Assembly (NCBI RefSeq): GCF_026343115.1
Contig: NZ_JAPEMC010000001.1
Coordinates: 2,170,001 to 2,234,000 of the forward strand
Direction of reading: 5' to 3'
Origin: Streptomyces sp. NBC_00102
Lineage (GTDB): Bacteria > Actinomycetota > Actinomycetes > Streptomycetales > Streptomycetaceae
DNA length: 64,000 nt
Position numbers and translations under genes: made by a program. The notes below the pieces were generated by a model. The model made no database searches, was not told the DNA's origin, and worked only from the letters and a program-made list of their open reading frames with translations. Each line of letters starts with the position of its first letter. Position 1 is the first letter of the stretch. This document shows positions 8,837 to 17,522 of this stretch, in pieces.

Positions 8837-10200
8837 CCGACGTACGTGTGGCGGAGGAACTCGCGGCGGCCGGGGCGTTCGACCCGGGCGCCGCGGCGGC
8901 GCGGGCCACCGGCGCGATCCTCCACGACACCCTGCACGGCGACGCCCGGGGTGTCGTGGTGAACTCCCCGCCGGGCGCGGGCAAGTCCACGCTGGTGGTC
9001 CGCGCCGCGCTGGAACTCGCGGCGGCCGGACGCCCGTTGATGGTAATCGCGCAGACCAACGCGCAGGTCGACGATCTGGTGCTGCGGCTCGCGGAGAAGG
9101 AGCCGGAGCTGCCGGTGGGGCGGCTGCACAGCAGCGACTCCGACCCGTACGACAAGGCGCTGGACCGGCTGGAGAACGTCCGCAAGTCGGCGAAGGCGGC
9201 CGACCTCGCCGGTCTCGACGTGGTCGTGTCGACGGCCGCGAAGTGGGCGCACGTGAAGAACGTCGAGCCGTGGGAGCACGCGATCGTCGACGAGGCGTAC
9301 CAGATGCGCTCGGACGCGCTGCTCGCCGTGGCCGGGCTCTTCCGGCGGGCGCTGTTCGTGGGCGACCCGGGGCAGTTGGACCCGTTCTCGATCGTGGGCG
9401 CGGACCAGTGGGCGGGGCTGAGCCACGATCCGTCGGCGAGCGCCGTCTCCACCCTGCTGGCGCACAACCCGCGGCTGCCGCAACACCGGTTGCCGGTCTC
9501 CTGGCGGCTGCCGGCCTCGGCCGCGCCCCTGGTGTCGGACGCCTTCTACCCGTACACGCCATTCCGCAGCGGTACCGGCGACGGGGACCGGACGCTGGGG
9601 TTCTCGCGGGCCTCGGACGGCTCGGGCCCGGACCGGGTGCTGGACGTGGCGGCGGAGGCCGGCTGGGGGCTGCTGGAGCTGCCCGCCCGCCACACCCCGC
9701 GCACCGACCCGGAGGCGGTACGCGCGGTGGCGCTGGTGGTCCGCAGGCTGCTGGACCGGGGCACCACCGCGACCAGCGAACGTTCGGCGGACCCGGTGCC
9801 GGTGACGGCGGACCGGATCGCGGTCGGTACGGCCCACCGCGACCAGGCGGCGGCGGTGCGCGCGGCCCTCGCCGGGCTGGGGGTCACGGGCGTGGCGGTG
9901 GACACCGCGAACCGGCTGCAGGGGCGGGAGTTCGACGTCACCGTGGTGCTCCACCCGCTCTCCGGGCGGCCCGACGCCACCGCCTTCCACCTGGAGACGG
10001 GCCGGCTCTGCGTGCTGGCCTCCCGCCACCGGCACGCGTGCGTCGTGGTGTGCCGGGCGGGGGTCGCGGACCTGCTGGACGAGCATCCGTCGACGGAACC
10101 GGTGCAGCTCGGCGTGGAGGTGAAGTTCCCGGACGGCTGGGAGGCCATGCAGTCGACCTGGGAGCACTGGTCGAAGCACCGGGTGTCCTGGGCGGGTTGA
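8833..10200 (+). CDS. SF1-like DNA/RNA helicase ATPase (AAA family)
   Basis: Starting at the GTG that overlaps the previous stop, the protein has 455 residues. The Walker A is NSPPGAGKSTLVV (Lys51) and the Walker B is HAIVDEAYQM (Asp153-Glu154). GDPGQLDPF (about residues 177-185) matches SF1 motif III. AVDTANRLQGREFDVTVVLHPL near residue 360 and VLASRHRHACVVV match the C-terminal motifs of UvrD/Upf1-like helicases. It is the motor of the three-gene operon that begins with a RecB-like nuclease. The same frame is open far upstream of 8833, but that stretch is a shadow of the preceding gene. Confidence 0.85.
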   Translation: MTDVRVAEELAAAGAFDPGAAAARATGAILHDTLHGDARGVVVNSPPGAGKSTLVVRAALELAAAGRPLMVIAQTNAQVDDLVLRLAEKEPELPVGRLHSSDSDPYDKALDRLENVRKSAKAADLAGLDVVVSTAAKWAHVKNVEPWEHAIVDEAYQMRSDALLAVAGLFRRALFVGDPGQLDPFSIVGADQWAGLSHDPSASAVSTLLAHNPRLPQHRLPVSWRLPASAAPLVSDAFYPYTPFRSGTGDGDRTLGFSRASDGSGPDRVLDVAAEAGWGLLELPARHTPRTDPEAVRAVALVVRRLLDRGTTATSERSADPVPVTADRIAVGTAHRDQAAAVRAALAGLGVTGVAVDTANRLQGREFDVTVVLHPLSGRPDATAFHLETGRLCVLASRHRHACVVVCRAGVADLLDEHPSTEPVQLGVEVKFPDGWEAMQSTWEHWSKHRVSWAG

Positions 10201-10224
10201 CGGATCGGACCGGGTCCGTCGAGG

Positions 10225-10428
10225 TCAGCTCCGCCCGGTCCGCCCGGCGCGGCGCCGCTGGACGGCGCACGCGAGCATCCAGGCGGAGACGAGCAGCATC
10301 AGCGACCAGAGCACGAGGAACCCCCATTGGTGGTCTCCGTCATGGAACCTCCGCACTATGTCGCCGAAGATCACGAGGGACAGCAGGAAGGTCAGCGGCG
10401 CGACGGCCGGCCGGGATCGTTTGATCAT
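10225..10428 (-). CDS. Small membrane protein
   Basis: The 67-residue protein has two hydrophobic helices (VAPLTFLLSLVIFGDIV and GFLVLWSLMLLVSAWMLACAV) separated by the loop RRFHDGDHQW. It ends in a basic tail (QRRRAGRTGRS) that should stay in the cytoplasm. It converges with the helicase operon. No family name can be given; small two-helix proteins like this are common in Streptomyces. Confidence 0.6.
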   Translation of the reverse strand: MIKRSRPAVAPLTFLLSLVIFGDIVRRFHDGDHQWGFLVLWSLMLLVSAWMLACAVQRRRAGRTGRS

Positions 10429-10565
10429 GCACGCATGGTCGGACCCCGCCGTCCCCGTGTCCACCGCGGCCCGGTGAACTTTTCCCGTCGGTTCAACGTA
10501 CCCGCGCCGCCTCTCCCCCTCAGCTCTGCCGGGTCCAGCGTCGCGAGGCGTCGCCGTCGCGCACC

Positions 10566-10810
10566 GTGGAGCGGGGCAAGGAGCTCCGCGACGCACAGGA
10601 GGCCCGGCTCTCGCCGTTCGCGCTCTGGCTCGACGCCCACGTCGAGACCGGCGAACTCGCGCCGCTCCCGATGGCGTTGACGGAGTCGCTGGTCCTCGGG
10701 CCGGTCGTCGCCGTGGCCCGGCGCCGGCCCTCCGGCATCGACGGCGTGGACCTCGACGAGGCGGCGCGCGTCCTGCCGGACCGCATCCGGCGGTCCCTGG
10801 CACCCCGACC
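10566..10810 (+). pseudogene. Remnant of a TetR regulator, C-terminal domain only
   Basis: The frame reads RLSPFALWLDAHVETGEL, then PLPMALTESLVLGPVVAVARR and AARVLPDRIRRSL. This is the usual C-terminal end of actinobacterial TetR regulators (a GELRPLPP-like turn followed by a helix and a final helix). No TetR DNA-binding domain precedes it, and the upstream 100 bp do not code for one in any frame. After RRSL the frame degenerates into proline/arginine repeats. It looks like the tail of a decayed gene. Confidence 0.5.
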
Positions 10811-11150
10811 GGCCCCTCGCCCCGGCCCGGCGCCGCCCGGCGGATCGGCGGGGAACGCGGGGGCGCGCAGGCCGAACACTTCCGGCCGGTGTTTTCCGGC
10901 CGGTCCGCACGGACAGACTTGTCCGGGGTCACCACGGAGTACGGCGAACACCACGCGCCGGCGCCCCATCGCACCGCACCGGCATACCCGCGGCCGCGGA
11001 ATCATTCGATGCACCGGACACGTTCGCCACCAGGGGCGTCCGTGACCCGAGCCCCCGCGGACGGGGCCGCGCCGGCCCCGGACACCGGACTTGCGCCGGG
11101 TTGGACAATGGAGGGTGGCCGTCCGGCCTTCCCGAAGGAGGAAAACGCAC
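10811..11150. other. Intergenic region without a clear gene
   Basis: About 340 bases of GC-rich sequence lie after the TetR remnant. CCGGCCGG occurs twice around 10881-10902 with a short spacer, a possible hairpin. A good ribosome site (GAAGGAGG) precedes the next gene at 11151. Nothing else was seen. Confidence 0.4.
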
Positions 11151-11492
11151 ATGGCTCAAGCCGACCGGAACGCGCAGCCGAGGCTGCGCCCCGCCCCGCT
11201 GCTCTTCGAGCCCGCGGAGGCGGCGTCCGACCCCGAGCACTTCTTCCACCTGGAGTCGATGGACGATCCGGCGGAGCTGCTGGCCCGCGCGACCGAGCTG
11301 ACGCACGCGTTCCGGGCGGCCACCGACCGGAGCATCGAGTTCCAGGCTCTCGCCGCCGCCCAGCTCGCCGACCCCCGCCGCTTCGACCGGCTCACCGCAG
11401 CCGATGTCGCGGAGCGCGCGGAGTGGACCGAGGACTACGCGGAGAAGATGATCGAGTTCGGCCGGTCCCTGCTGAAGTCGCCCCGCCCCTGA
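11151..11492 (+). CDS. Conserved hypothetical protein, helical
   Basis: The 113-residue, acidic, alanine-rich protein is probably all helical (ELLARATELTHAFRAATDR, SIEFQALAAAQLADP, EWTEDYAEKMIEFGRSLL). It has no signal peptide. The ATG at 11151 has GAAGGAGG nine bases upstream, which fixes the start. I know no function for it. The stretch 11493-11754 behind it holds no gene. Confidence 0.7.
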   Translation: MAQADRNAQPRLRPAPLLFEPAEAASDPEHFFHLESMDDPAELLARATELTHAFRAATDRSIEFQALAAAQLADPRRFDRLTAADVAERAEWTEDYAEKMIEFGRSLLKSPRP

Positions 11493-11754
11493 CGCCCGCC
11501 CCTGCCGGACGCCGCCCCCTGGCGGACCCCCGCCCGTGCCGTCGGCCCCCTGCCGCCATCCCGTGAAACCCGCCCCCGACCCCGACCCCTGGGGCGGCCC
11601 CCGGCGCAGCCCCTCGGCGTCGGCCCCCGGCACGGTCACTCCGGGTACAGCTTCTGGCATATGCCCGCGGGCAAGATACCCGGCATGGTGATGCCCTGTC
11701 CTGGATTCGGCGACACTCGGCGTCAGCCCCGTCACGCCCGGTAGACCTGTCTCC

Positions 11755-12435
11755 ATGACCGCATGGCTGGAAGACGAAACGTCCCTGCAGACCCGTGACC
11801 CGCGCACCGGCGTCGGCACCCTCCCTCCCCTGCGGAGTCAGGCCGCTCACCAGCCCGCCGAGGTCACCCCCGCCGGAGCCGTCTGGCTGGCCGGCTCCAC
11901 CGCGAACCCGCGCACCACCCTCAGCCGCTGGCAGGCGAGCCCGGCCTCGCCGGGCGTCCTGCCGTGCGGCACCGCGTTCGACGTGGTCAGCGTCCCCTCG
12001 CTGTTCGGGCGGCGGATGCTGGAGCGGCTCTGGGCGGAGGGGCCGGGCTCCGGCCCCGTCGCCACCCACCGCGGCCGGACCCTGCTCTTCGCGACCCCCG
12101 GCACCGCCCAGCGGCTGCCCTCGCTGCTGGCCTGGGAGGAGTGGGGCACGGGGGCCGCGCGCCCGGAGGGCGGCTCGCGCACCCTGCCCCCGGTGCTCTG
12201 CCACGGCACCGGCGACGCGGTGACCGTACCGCCGCTGACCTGCGACCCCGCCGCCCCGGGGCCGCAGTGGGTGGTCGCCCCCGACACCCGCACCCCCTGG
12301 CTGCCCGGTCCCGACGTGCTGCTCTGGGCCTGCGTACGGGCGGCCCGGAGCACGCTCCCCCCGGTGTCCGATTACTCGATTTTTCCTCCGGCGGATCTGG
12401 ATGCTAATGTCTACGACGTCAGCAGGCGCCGCTAG
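11755..12435 (+). CDS. Primase/polymerase-like (Prim-Pol family) protein
   Basis: The 226-residue protein resembles the short Streptomyces proteins annotated as bifunctional DNA primase/polymerase. Conserved stretches are PCGTAFDVVSVPSLFGRRML, HRGRTLLFATPGTAQRLPSL, VLCHGTGDAVTVPPL and WVVAPDTRTPWLPGPDVLLW. Catalytic acidic residues of true Prim-Pol enzymes are not obvious, so activity is doubtful. The frame runs through the promoter of the adjacent tRNA-Lys and ends at a TAG formed by tRNA positions 8-10. The last 25 residues (SDYSIFPPADLDANVYD) are therefore probably not ancestral. Confidence 0.65.
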   Translation: MTAWLEDETSLQTRDPRTGVGTLPPLRSQAAHQPAEVTPAGAVWLAGSTANPRTTLSRWQASPASPGVLPCGTAFDVVSVPSLFGRRMLERLWAEGPGSGPVATHRGRTLLFATPGTAQRLPSLLAWEEWGTGAARPEGGSRTLPPVLCHGTGDAVTVPPLTCDPAAPGPQWVVAPDTRTPWLPGPDVLLWACVRAARSTLPPVSDYSIFPPADLDANVYDVSRRR

Positions 12436-12499
12436 CTCAGTTGGTTAGAGCAGCTGACTCTTAATCAGCGGGTCCGGGGTTCGAGTCCCTGGCGGCGCA
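12426..12499 (+). tRNA. tRNA-Lys (CTT), copy 1
   Basis: The 74-nt gene folds into a cloverleaf. Acceptor strand GCGCCGC pairs with GCGGCGC, D arm is GCTC-AGTTGGTTA-GAGC, and the anticodon stem GCTGA/TCAGC carries loop CTCTTAA with anticodon CTT at 12460-12462. The T arm is GGTTCGAGTCC. The 3' CCA is not encoded. The same 74 bases recur at 29342 and 33767. The 5' end overlaps the last 10 bases of the preceding CDS. Confidence 0.97.
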
Positions 12500-12505
12500 C
12501 CGACG

Positions 12506-12539
12506 GAAGAAGCCCCTCGCGCAAGCGGGGGGCTTCTTC
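12506..12539 (+). terminator. Rho-independent terminator after tRNA-Lys copy 1
   Basis: Arms GAAGAAGCCCC and GGGGCTTCTTC (11 bp) enclose a 12-base loop, 6 bp after the tRNA end. Confidence 0.8.
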
Positions 12540-12590
12540 GTGTTCCGGGGGTGGCCTCGAACCGCCCGGGAAGGCCCGGGCGGCCGGGTC

Positions 12591-13832
12591 TCAGGTCCCG
12601 GTGGTGATCCGTACGGTCCAGGAGCCGGACGGGGTACGGTCGGCGACCTCGATCCGGGTCCGCTCCCCGGGCACGCTGTACGTCTCCCCGACGGAGAGCG
12701 GGGCGTCCGCCAGCGGCGGGTAGACCGAGCGGTCCCAGCAGGCCTCGGTGTCCGGGTGGGTGTCCAGCACCTCCACGGGGCCGCCGCCGGAGGCGGTACC
12801 GCTGCGCACCCGGTAGACCAGGACGCCTTCGGTGCAGGTCGAGCGGTCGTTGCCGGTGGCGCCGCGGGCCTCGATGGCCAGTGCGCTGTCCTCGCCCGTC
12901 CTGACGACGGCGAGCCGGGTGCCCATGGTGCCGCCGGGGACGGGGGCGGCGGCGACCGGTTCCAGGGTCACGTCGGCGTTCCCCTGGACGCAGACCACCT
13001 GCCGGTCGCCGAGCCAGCCGAGCTTCCACTTGTGCCAGGCGAAGAGGTCCGGCGAGAGCCCGAACTGGCTGCCCATGACGTCCCAGTCGCCGACGTAGGT
13101 GTCCCAGTCGCCCTTGCCGTCCGTGGGGCGGTGGTAGAGGTCGGCGAGGTCGAAGACGTGCCCGGTCTCGTGGGCGAGGACATTGCGGTCGGGCGGGTGC
13201 TGTTCGAAGACGGTGACCACGCGCCTGATGTCCGTGCCGTCGGCGGTGATCGGCCGGTCGAAGTTGACGACCTTGGTGGCGTCCGAGTCGACGCCGGGCG
13301 CGTCGGGGTCGGCGACCAGGTAGACGATGTCGTAGGCGGAGAAGTCGACCTGCGGGTCCGCGGCCTCGACCGCGTCGTGCAGGTAGGAGGTCCGCCGCCC
13401 CGAGTCCCAGTCGCGCTCTATGCCGTACCAGGTGGACGGGTGCGGCATCCGTACCCAGCGCGTCCGCGGATGCACGCGGAGGGTGAAGGCACCGTAGCTG
13501 GCCCGCTCGAAGAAGGTGGTGGTCGAGGGGAAGTAGTCGGCGGCGAGCACGCCCGGCGGGACGACGGGGTCCGCGTCCGGGAAGGAGAGGAAGACCATGA
13601 CCGCGTCGAGGCGCCGGACGGGACGCGGATAGGCGCCGTTCCAGCTGTCCAGCCCCAGCGAGTGGTGGGCCGGGGTACGGGGCAGTGCGCACGGTTTCAC
13701 GCCGGCGTAGGCCGCGGCGGCCGGACCTGCGACGAGGGACATCGCGGCCAGCGCCAGGAGAGCGGTCAGCGCCGCCGTCACTCCGCGCGGACTCGGCTTC
13801 TCCACTCCCCCGGGCCCGTGCTGACGCGGCAC
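12591..13832 (-). CDS. Secreted M6-family metalloprotease
   Basis: From the GTG at 13832, preceded by GGAGG at 5 bases, the protein has 413 residues. A signal peptide is visible (basic start, then VTAALTALLALAAMSLVAGPAAAAYA). The zinc site is NVLAHETGHVFDLADLYH (HExxH plus downstream Asp), matching M6 (immune inhibitor A-like) peptidases. Flanking blocks are VMVFLSFPDADP, TTTFFERASYGAF and DWDVMGSQFGLSPDLFAWHKWKLGWL, typical of the family. A beta-rich C-terminal region follows. It is an exported protease, probably acting on extracellular protein, and is divergent from the cyclic-di-GMP gene. Confidence 0.88.
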   Translation of the reverse strand: MPRQHGPGGVEKPSPRGVTAALTALLALAAMSLVAGPAAAAYAGVKPCALPRTPAHHSLGLDSWNGAYPRPVRRLDAVMVFLSFPDADPVVPPGVLAADYFPSTTTFFERASYGAFTLRVHPRTRWVRMPHPSTWYGIERDWDSGRRTSYLHDAVEAADPQVDFSAYDIVYLVADPDAPGVDSDATKVVNFDRPITADGTDIRRVVTVFEQHPPDRNVLAHETGHVFDLADLYHRPTDGKGDWDTYVGDWDVMGSQFGLSPDLFAWHKWKLGWLGDRQVVCVQGNADVTLEPVAAAPVPGGTMGTRLAVVRTGEDSALAIEARGATGNDRSTCTEGVLVYRVRSGTASGGGPVEVLDTHPDTEACWDRSVYPPLADAPLSVGETYSVPGERTRIEVADRTPSGSWTVRITTGT

Positions 13833-14315
13833 ATCTACCTCCGGGTGGAAATGCGGAACACCTCGTTCCACCCTGTGCCCGGACACCGCGCCCCGCCCGC
13901 TGGGCTGAACCACACGGGTCAGGGCGTGCCGGGCCGGGTTCCGTCGACGCCGTTGGCGTACCAGCCGGAGGCCCACGATCACGTAACGTCACATACGGTC
14001 ATTCACTTCTCGGAATCCGACAGCGGGGCGCACCCCCGGAACGGAGTCGTACAGAAGGGAACAGTGGCGGGCAAAGCGGGAGGCCGTGCGGCGTGATGCC
14101 GGACCCTTGCGGAGGACGGTCGGCGGGACGTACGCGTCCGCCCGGGCCGCGGCGGCGGGTGCCGGACGGGCGGGCCGGGCTGGTACCGCCGACACCGCAC
14201 CCTCTATGCTTCCTCACGTTTTCCCGCGTGGTTCGCGCTCCCGGCCCGGGGCGCCCCACCCGGTGGCCCGTCCGGCCACACCTGTTCACGACAATCTGCA
14301 CAGCGGGAGCGAGCG
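13833..14315. other. Divergent promoter region, 483 bp, no gene
   Basis: This region separates the metalloprotease and the PAS-GGDEF-EAL gene. A less GC-rich patch around 13975-14015 (with ATCACGTAACGTCACATACG) is the best place for promoters and regulator binding. I see no reading frame with convincing codon use. Confidence 0.45.
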
Positions 14316-16187
14316 GTGAGCGGAACCTCCGAAGGGCGCAGGCCCCCGGCAGGCACATCCCCCGGCGCGACCCCGACGGTGGACACGGAGAGTCACCATC
14401 CGGAGACCGCGCTGCTCGCCTACCGGTCCGCCTTCCGCAGCGCCACCTTCGCCATGGCCGTCGTGGACGGCTCGGGAGCGATCCTGCACGCCAACGAGAC
14501 GCTCGCCCGGATGGCGGGCACCGGCACCACCGACCTCGCCGGAGTGCCCGTCGCCGGACTGGTGGGCCTCACCCCCGACGACCACGCCTGGCGGGCCTAC
14601 CGCGAGGTGCTGCGCGGCCGGCGTTCCCGGTTCCGCTGCACCCGCCGGCTCAAGCACCGGGACGGGCGGCCGCTCTGGGCGGAGATCACCGTGGTGCCGA
14701 TGGCCGACCCCTCGGCGGGCGACCCGGGCCGGGCGCTGCTGACGGTGGCCGACATCAGCGACCGGCACGAGCTCCAGCAGCGGCTGCGCCACCTCCAGAT
14801 GCACGACGCGGTGACCCGGCTGCCCAACCGGACGCTCTTCTTCGAGCGGCTCTCGGCGGCGCTGGAGCTGTCGCCCTTCCAGGACAGTTCGCTGCTGCCG
14901 CGCCCCGGCCGGATCGGGCTCTGCTACCTGGACCTGGACGGCTTCAAGGCCGTCAACGACACCCTGGGGCACCGGGCCGGCGACCGGCTGCTCGCCGCCG
15001 TGGCCGGACGGCTGAGCGACGTCGCCGGGCGCGATCCGCACCACCCGGGCGGCAGCCACTTCGTGGCGCGGCTCGGGGGCGACGAGTTCGCGGTGCTGGT
15101 CGAGGAGTCGCAGGGCACCGAGCAACTGCTGGATCTGGCGCAGGCGCTGCTCACGGCGGTGCAGCAGCCGTTCGACCTCGCCGGGCAGCGGCTCTCGGTC
15201 TCCGCCTCGATCGGGGTGGTGGAACGCGCCTCGGCGGGCACCTCCCCCACCGGGCTGATGCAGGCCGCCGACACCACGCTCTACTGGGCGAAGGCGGACG
15301 GCAGGGCCCGCTGGACGCTCTTCGACCCCGAGCGCAACGCCCACCGGATGACCCGGCAGGCGCTCTCCTCGACGCTCAGGCCGGCCGTGGACCGCGGCGA
15401 GTTCGAGCTGGAGTACCAGCCGCTCGTCGGCATGGCGGACGGGGTGGTGCGGGGCGTCGAGGCGCTGGTGCGGTGGAACCACCCGCAGTTCGGGATGCTC
15501 GGGCCGAACCGTTTCGTCGCCATCGCCGAGGAGGACGGCTCGATCGTGCGGCTCGGCCGCTGGGTGCTGCGCACGGCCTGCCGTCAGGCCCGCCGCTGGC
15601 AGCTGGACCATCCGGACGGGCCCGCGCTGTTCGTCAGCGTCAACGTCGCCGTACGGCAGGTCTGGGACTCGGACCTGGTCGCGGAGGTCGGGGACATCCT
15701 CGCCGAGACGGGCCTCGACCCCGGGCTGCTGCAACTGGAGCTGACCGAGTCCGCCGTGATGGGTTCGGCGGGCCGACCGCTGCGGGCTCTCCAGGCGCTC
15801 AGCGACATGGGCGTACGGATCGCCATCGACGACTTCGGCACCGGCTACTCCAACCTCGCCTACCTGAGCCGGCTCCCCGTCTCCGTGCTCAAGCTGGACG
15901 GTTCCTTCGTCCGCGGCTTCCGGTACGACGACGGCGGTACGCACCCGAGCCCCGCCGACGAGACGATCGTGGAAGCGCTGGTGGAGCTGGCGCACCGGCT
16001 GGGGCTGACCGTGACGGCGGAGTGCGTGGAGACGGCGGAGCAGGCCGAGCGGCTGCGCCGGATCGGCTGCGACACCGGGCAGGGCTGGCTGTACTCGCGG
16101 GCGGTCGCGCCGGAGCGGATCTCCGAGCTGATCGGGGCGGGCGGTGTGGCCTCGGCCGGTGGTGCCACCGCTCCCGGTGCCCCGTGA
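14316..16187 (+). CDS. PAS-GGDEF-EAL cyclic-di-GMP turnover protein
   Basis: The cytoplasmic protein has 623 residues. A PAS domain (about 30-145; FAMAVVDGSGAILHANETLA) is followed by a diguanylate cyclase domain with intact ARLGGDEFAVLV (about 250) and a phosphodiesterase EAL domain. In the EAL domain the metal and catalytic set is complete: GVEALVRW (about 380), VSVNVAVRQ, LQLELTES, AIDDFGTGYSNLAYL, LKLDGSF, AECVET and GQGWLYSRA. Both activities are therefore possible, with PAS sensing setting the balance. The architecture equals that of Streptomyces RmdA-type enzymes, which control development through BldD, but I do not assign that name. GTG start at 14316. Confidence 0.9.
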   Translation: MSGTSEGRRPPAGTSPGATPTVDTESHHPETALLAYRSAFRSATFAMAVVDGSGAILHANETLARMAGTGTTDLAGVPVAGLVGLTPDDHAWRAYREVLRGRRSRFRCTRRLKHRDGRPLWAEITVVPMADPSAGDPGRALLTVADISDRHELQQRLRHLQMHDAVTRLPNRTLFFERLSAALELSPFQDSSLLPRPGRIGLCYLDLDGFKAVNDTLGHRAGDRLLAAVAGRLSDVAGRDPHHPGGSHFVARLGGDEFAVLVEESQGTEQLLDLAQALLTAVQQPFDLAGQRLSVSASIGVVERASAGTSPTGLMQAADTTLYWAKADGRARWTLFDPERNAHRMTRQALSSTLRPAVDRGEFELEYQPLVGMADGVVRGVEALVRWNHPQFGMLGPNRFVAIAEEDGSIVRLGRWVLRTACRQARRWQLDHPDGPALFVSVNVAVRQVWDSDLVAEVGDILAETGLDPGLLQLELTESAVMGSAGRPLRALQALSDMGVRIAIDDFGTGYSNLAYLSRLPVSVLKLDGSFVRGFRYDDGGTHPSPADETIVEALVELAHRLGLTVTAECVETAEQAERLRRIGCDTGQGWLYSRAVAPERISELIGAGGVASAGGATAPGAP

Positions 16188-16204
16188 CCTCGGGGCACCG
16201 GGAG
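16171..16204. terminator. Bidirectional terminator between GGDEF-EAL and oxidoreductase genes
   Basis: A perfect 14-bp inverted repeat (CTCCCGGTGCCCCG / CGGGGCACCGGGAG) has a 6-base loop that holds the stop codon of the upstream gene. It sits between convergent genes. Confidence 0.7.
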
Positions 16205-16224
16205 GACGTGCGGGCTCGGGCGGC

Positions 16225-17367
16225 TCAGAGCGTGGGCAGGCCGTACGCGTCGGCGATGAGCTCGTAGCTGCGCAGCCGGGCCTCGCCGCCGTGCGCGTTG
16301 GCAGTGATCATCAGCTCGTCGGCGCCGGTCCGCTTGGCCAGGTCGTCCAGACCCGCGCGGACCTGCTCGGACGTGCCGTGGACGATGTTGCCGAGCCACT
16401 CGTCCACGAAGTCGCTCTCCGCGAGGCCGAAGGTGTGCGCCTCGGCCTCCTCCGGGGTGGGCACCAGGCCCGGGCGGCCGGTACGCAGCCGCAGCATGCT
16501 GAGCGCCCCGGTGAGCACCTGGCGGCGCGCCTCGGCCTCGGTCTCGGCGGCGAGCGCCGCGGCACCGATCAGTGCGTACGGGGCGTCGAGCACCTCGGAG
16601 GGCCGGAAGGACTCCCGGTACAGGTCCAGGGCAGGAATGGTGTTCCGGGCCGAGAAGTGGTGCGCGAAGGCGAAGGGCAGCCCGAGCACGCCGGCCAGCC
16701 GGGCGGAGAAACCGGAGGAGCCGAGGAGCCAGATCTGCGGGCGGGCCGGGGACTGCACCCCGCCGTCGGAGGTGGCCTGCACGGGCCCCGGGACGGCGTG
16801 GATACGGGAGTAGGGGTGGCCGTCCGGGAAGTCGTCGTCCAGGAAGCGGGTCAGCTCGGCGAGCTGCTGCGGGAAGTCGTCGGCGCCCTCGCCCAGCCGG
16901 TCGCTCCGGCGCAGCGCGGCGGCGGTGGCGCCGTCCGTACCGGGGGCGCGGCCGAGGCCGAGGTCGACGCGGCCGGGGGCCATCGCCTCCAGGGTGCCGA
17001 ACTGCTCCGCGATGACGAGCGGGGCGTGGTTGGGCAGCATCACGCCGCCCGAACCGAGCCGGATGCGGTCGGTGTGGGCGGCGAGGTGGGCCAGGATCAC
17101 GGCCGGAGAGGACGAGGCGACTCCGGGCATGGAGTGGTGCTCGGCGACCCAGTAGCGGTGGAATCCGCGCCGCTCGGCCAGCTTCACGATGTCCACGCTG
17201 GTGCGGAGCGCCTCGCTCGCGGTGCTGCCCTTGCCCACGGTCACCAGGTCGAGCACCGACAGGGGGACGGGGGCGTTCCCGCCCGCCGTCCCCCTGACGG
17301 TGTCGGCCCGGCCGCCGGCGGCCGGCTCGCCGTCGTTGCGGATCTCGTCGCCTCGGTTCTCGTCCAC
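16225..17367 (-). CDS. LLM-class (luciferase-like) flavin-dependent oxidoreductase
   Basis: The 380-residue TIM-barrel protein belongs to the luciferase-like monooxygenase family. Family blocks are LSVLDLVTVGKGSTASEAL, GFHRYWVAEHHSMPGVASS, RIRLGSGGVMLPNHAPLVIAE, MAPGRVDLGLGRAPGTD, WLLGSSGFSARLAGVLGLPF and ELMITANAHG. This is the MsnO8-like subgroup that uses reduced flavin from a separate reductase. The GTG at 17367 follows GGGAG at 8 bases. It stands alone; the substrate is unknown. Confidence 0.9.
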   Translation of the reverse strand: MDENRGDEIRNDGEPAAGGRADTVRGTAGGNAPVPLSVLDLVTVGKGSTASEALRTSVDIVKLAERRGFHRYWVAEHHSMPGVASSSPAVILAHLAAHTDRIRLGSGGVMLPNHAPLVIAEQFGTLEAMAPGRVDLGLGRAPGTDGATAAALRRSDRLGEGADDFPQQLAELTRFLDDDFPDGHPYSRIHAVPGPVQATSDGGVQSPARPQIWLLGSSGFSARLAGVLGLPFAFAHHFSARNTIPALDLYRESFRPSEVLDAPYALIGAAALAAETEAEARRQVLTGALSMLRLRTGRPGLVPTPEEAEAHTFGLAESDFVDEWLGNIVHGTSEQVRAGLDDLAKRTGADELMITANAHGGEARLRSYELIADAYGLPTL

Positions 17368-17522
17368 GTGTCGCTCTCCCGGTGCCACTGGTCATACGTA
17401 TGCGTAACGAACCCGTGCAACAGGAGGTCGGCTCCGCTTATTCCGGCGGCGGGTGCGCGGCAGGTCGGCGCCGGGGACGGTGAGGCCGTCCGCCGCGCGC
17501 CGGGCCGCTGCCCCGCCGACCG

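Noticed and set aside
13975..14015. Possible BldD sites before the cyclic-di-GMP gene
   Set aside because: The sequence has TCAC/GTGA-like steps but does not match the BldD consensus well enough to claim.
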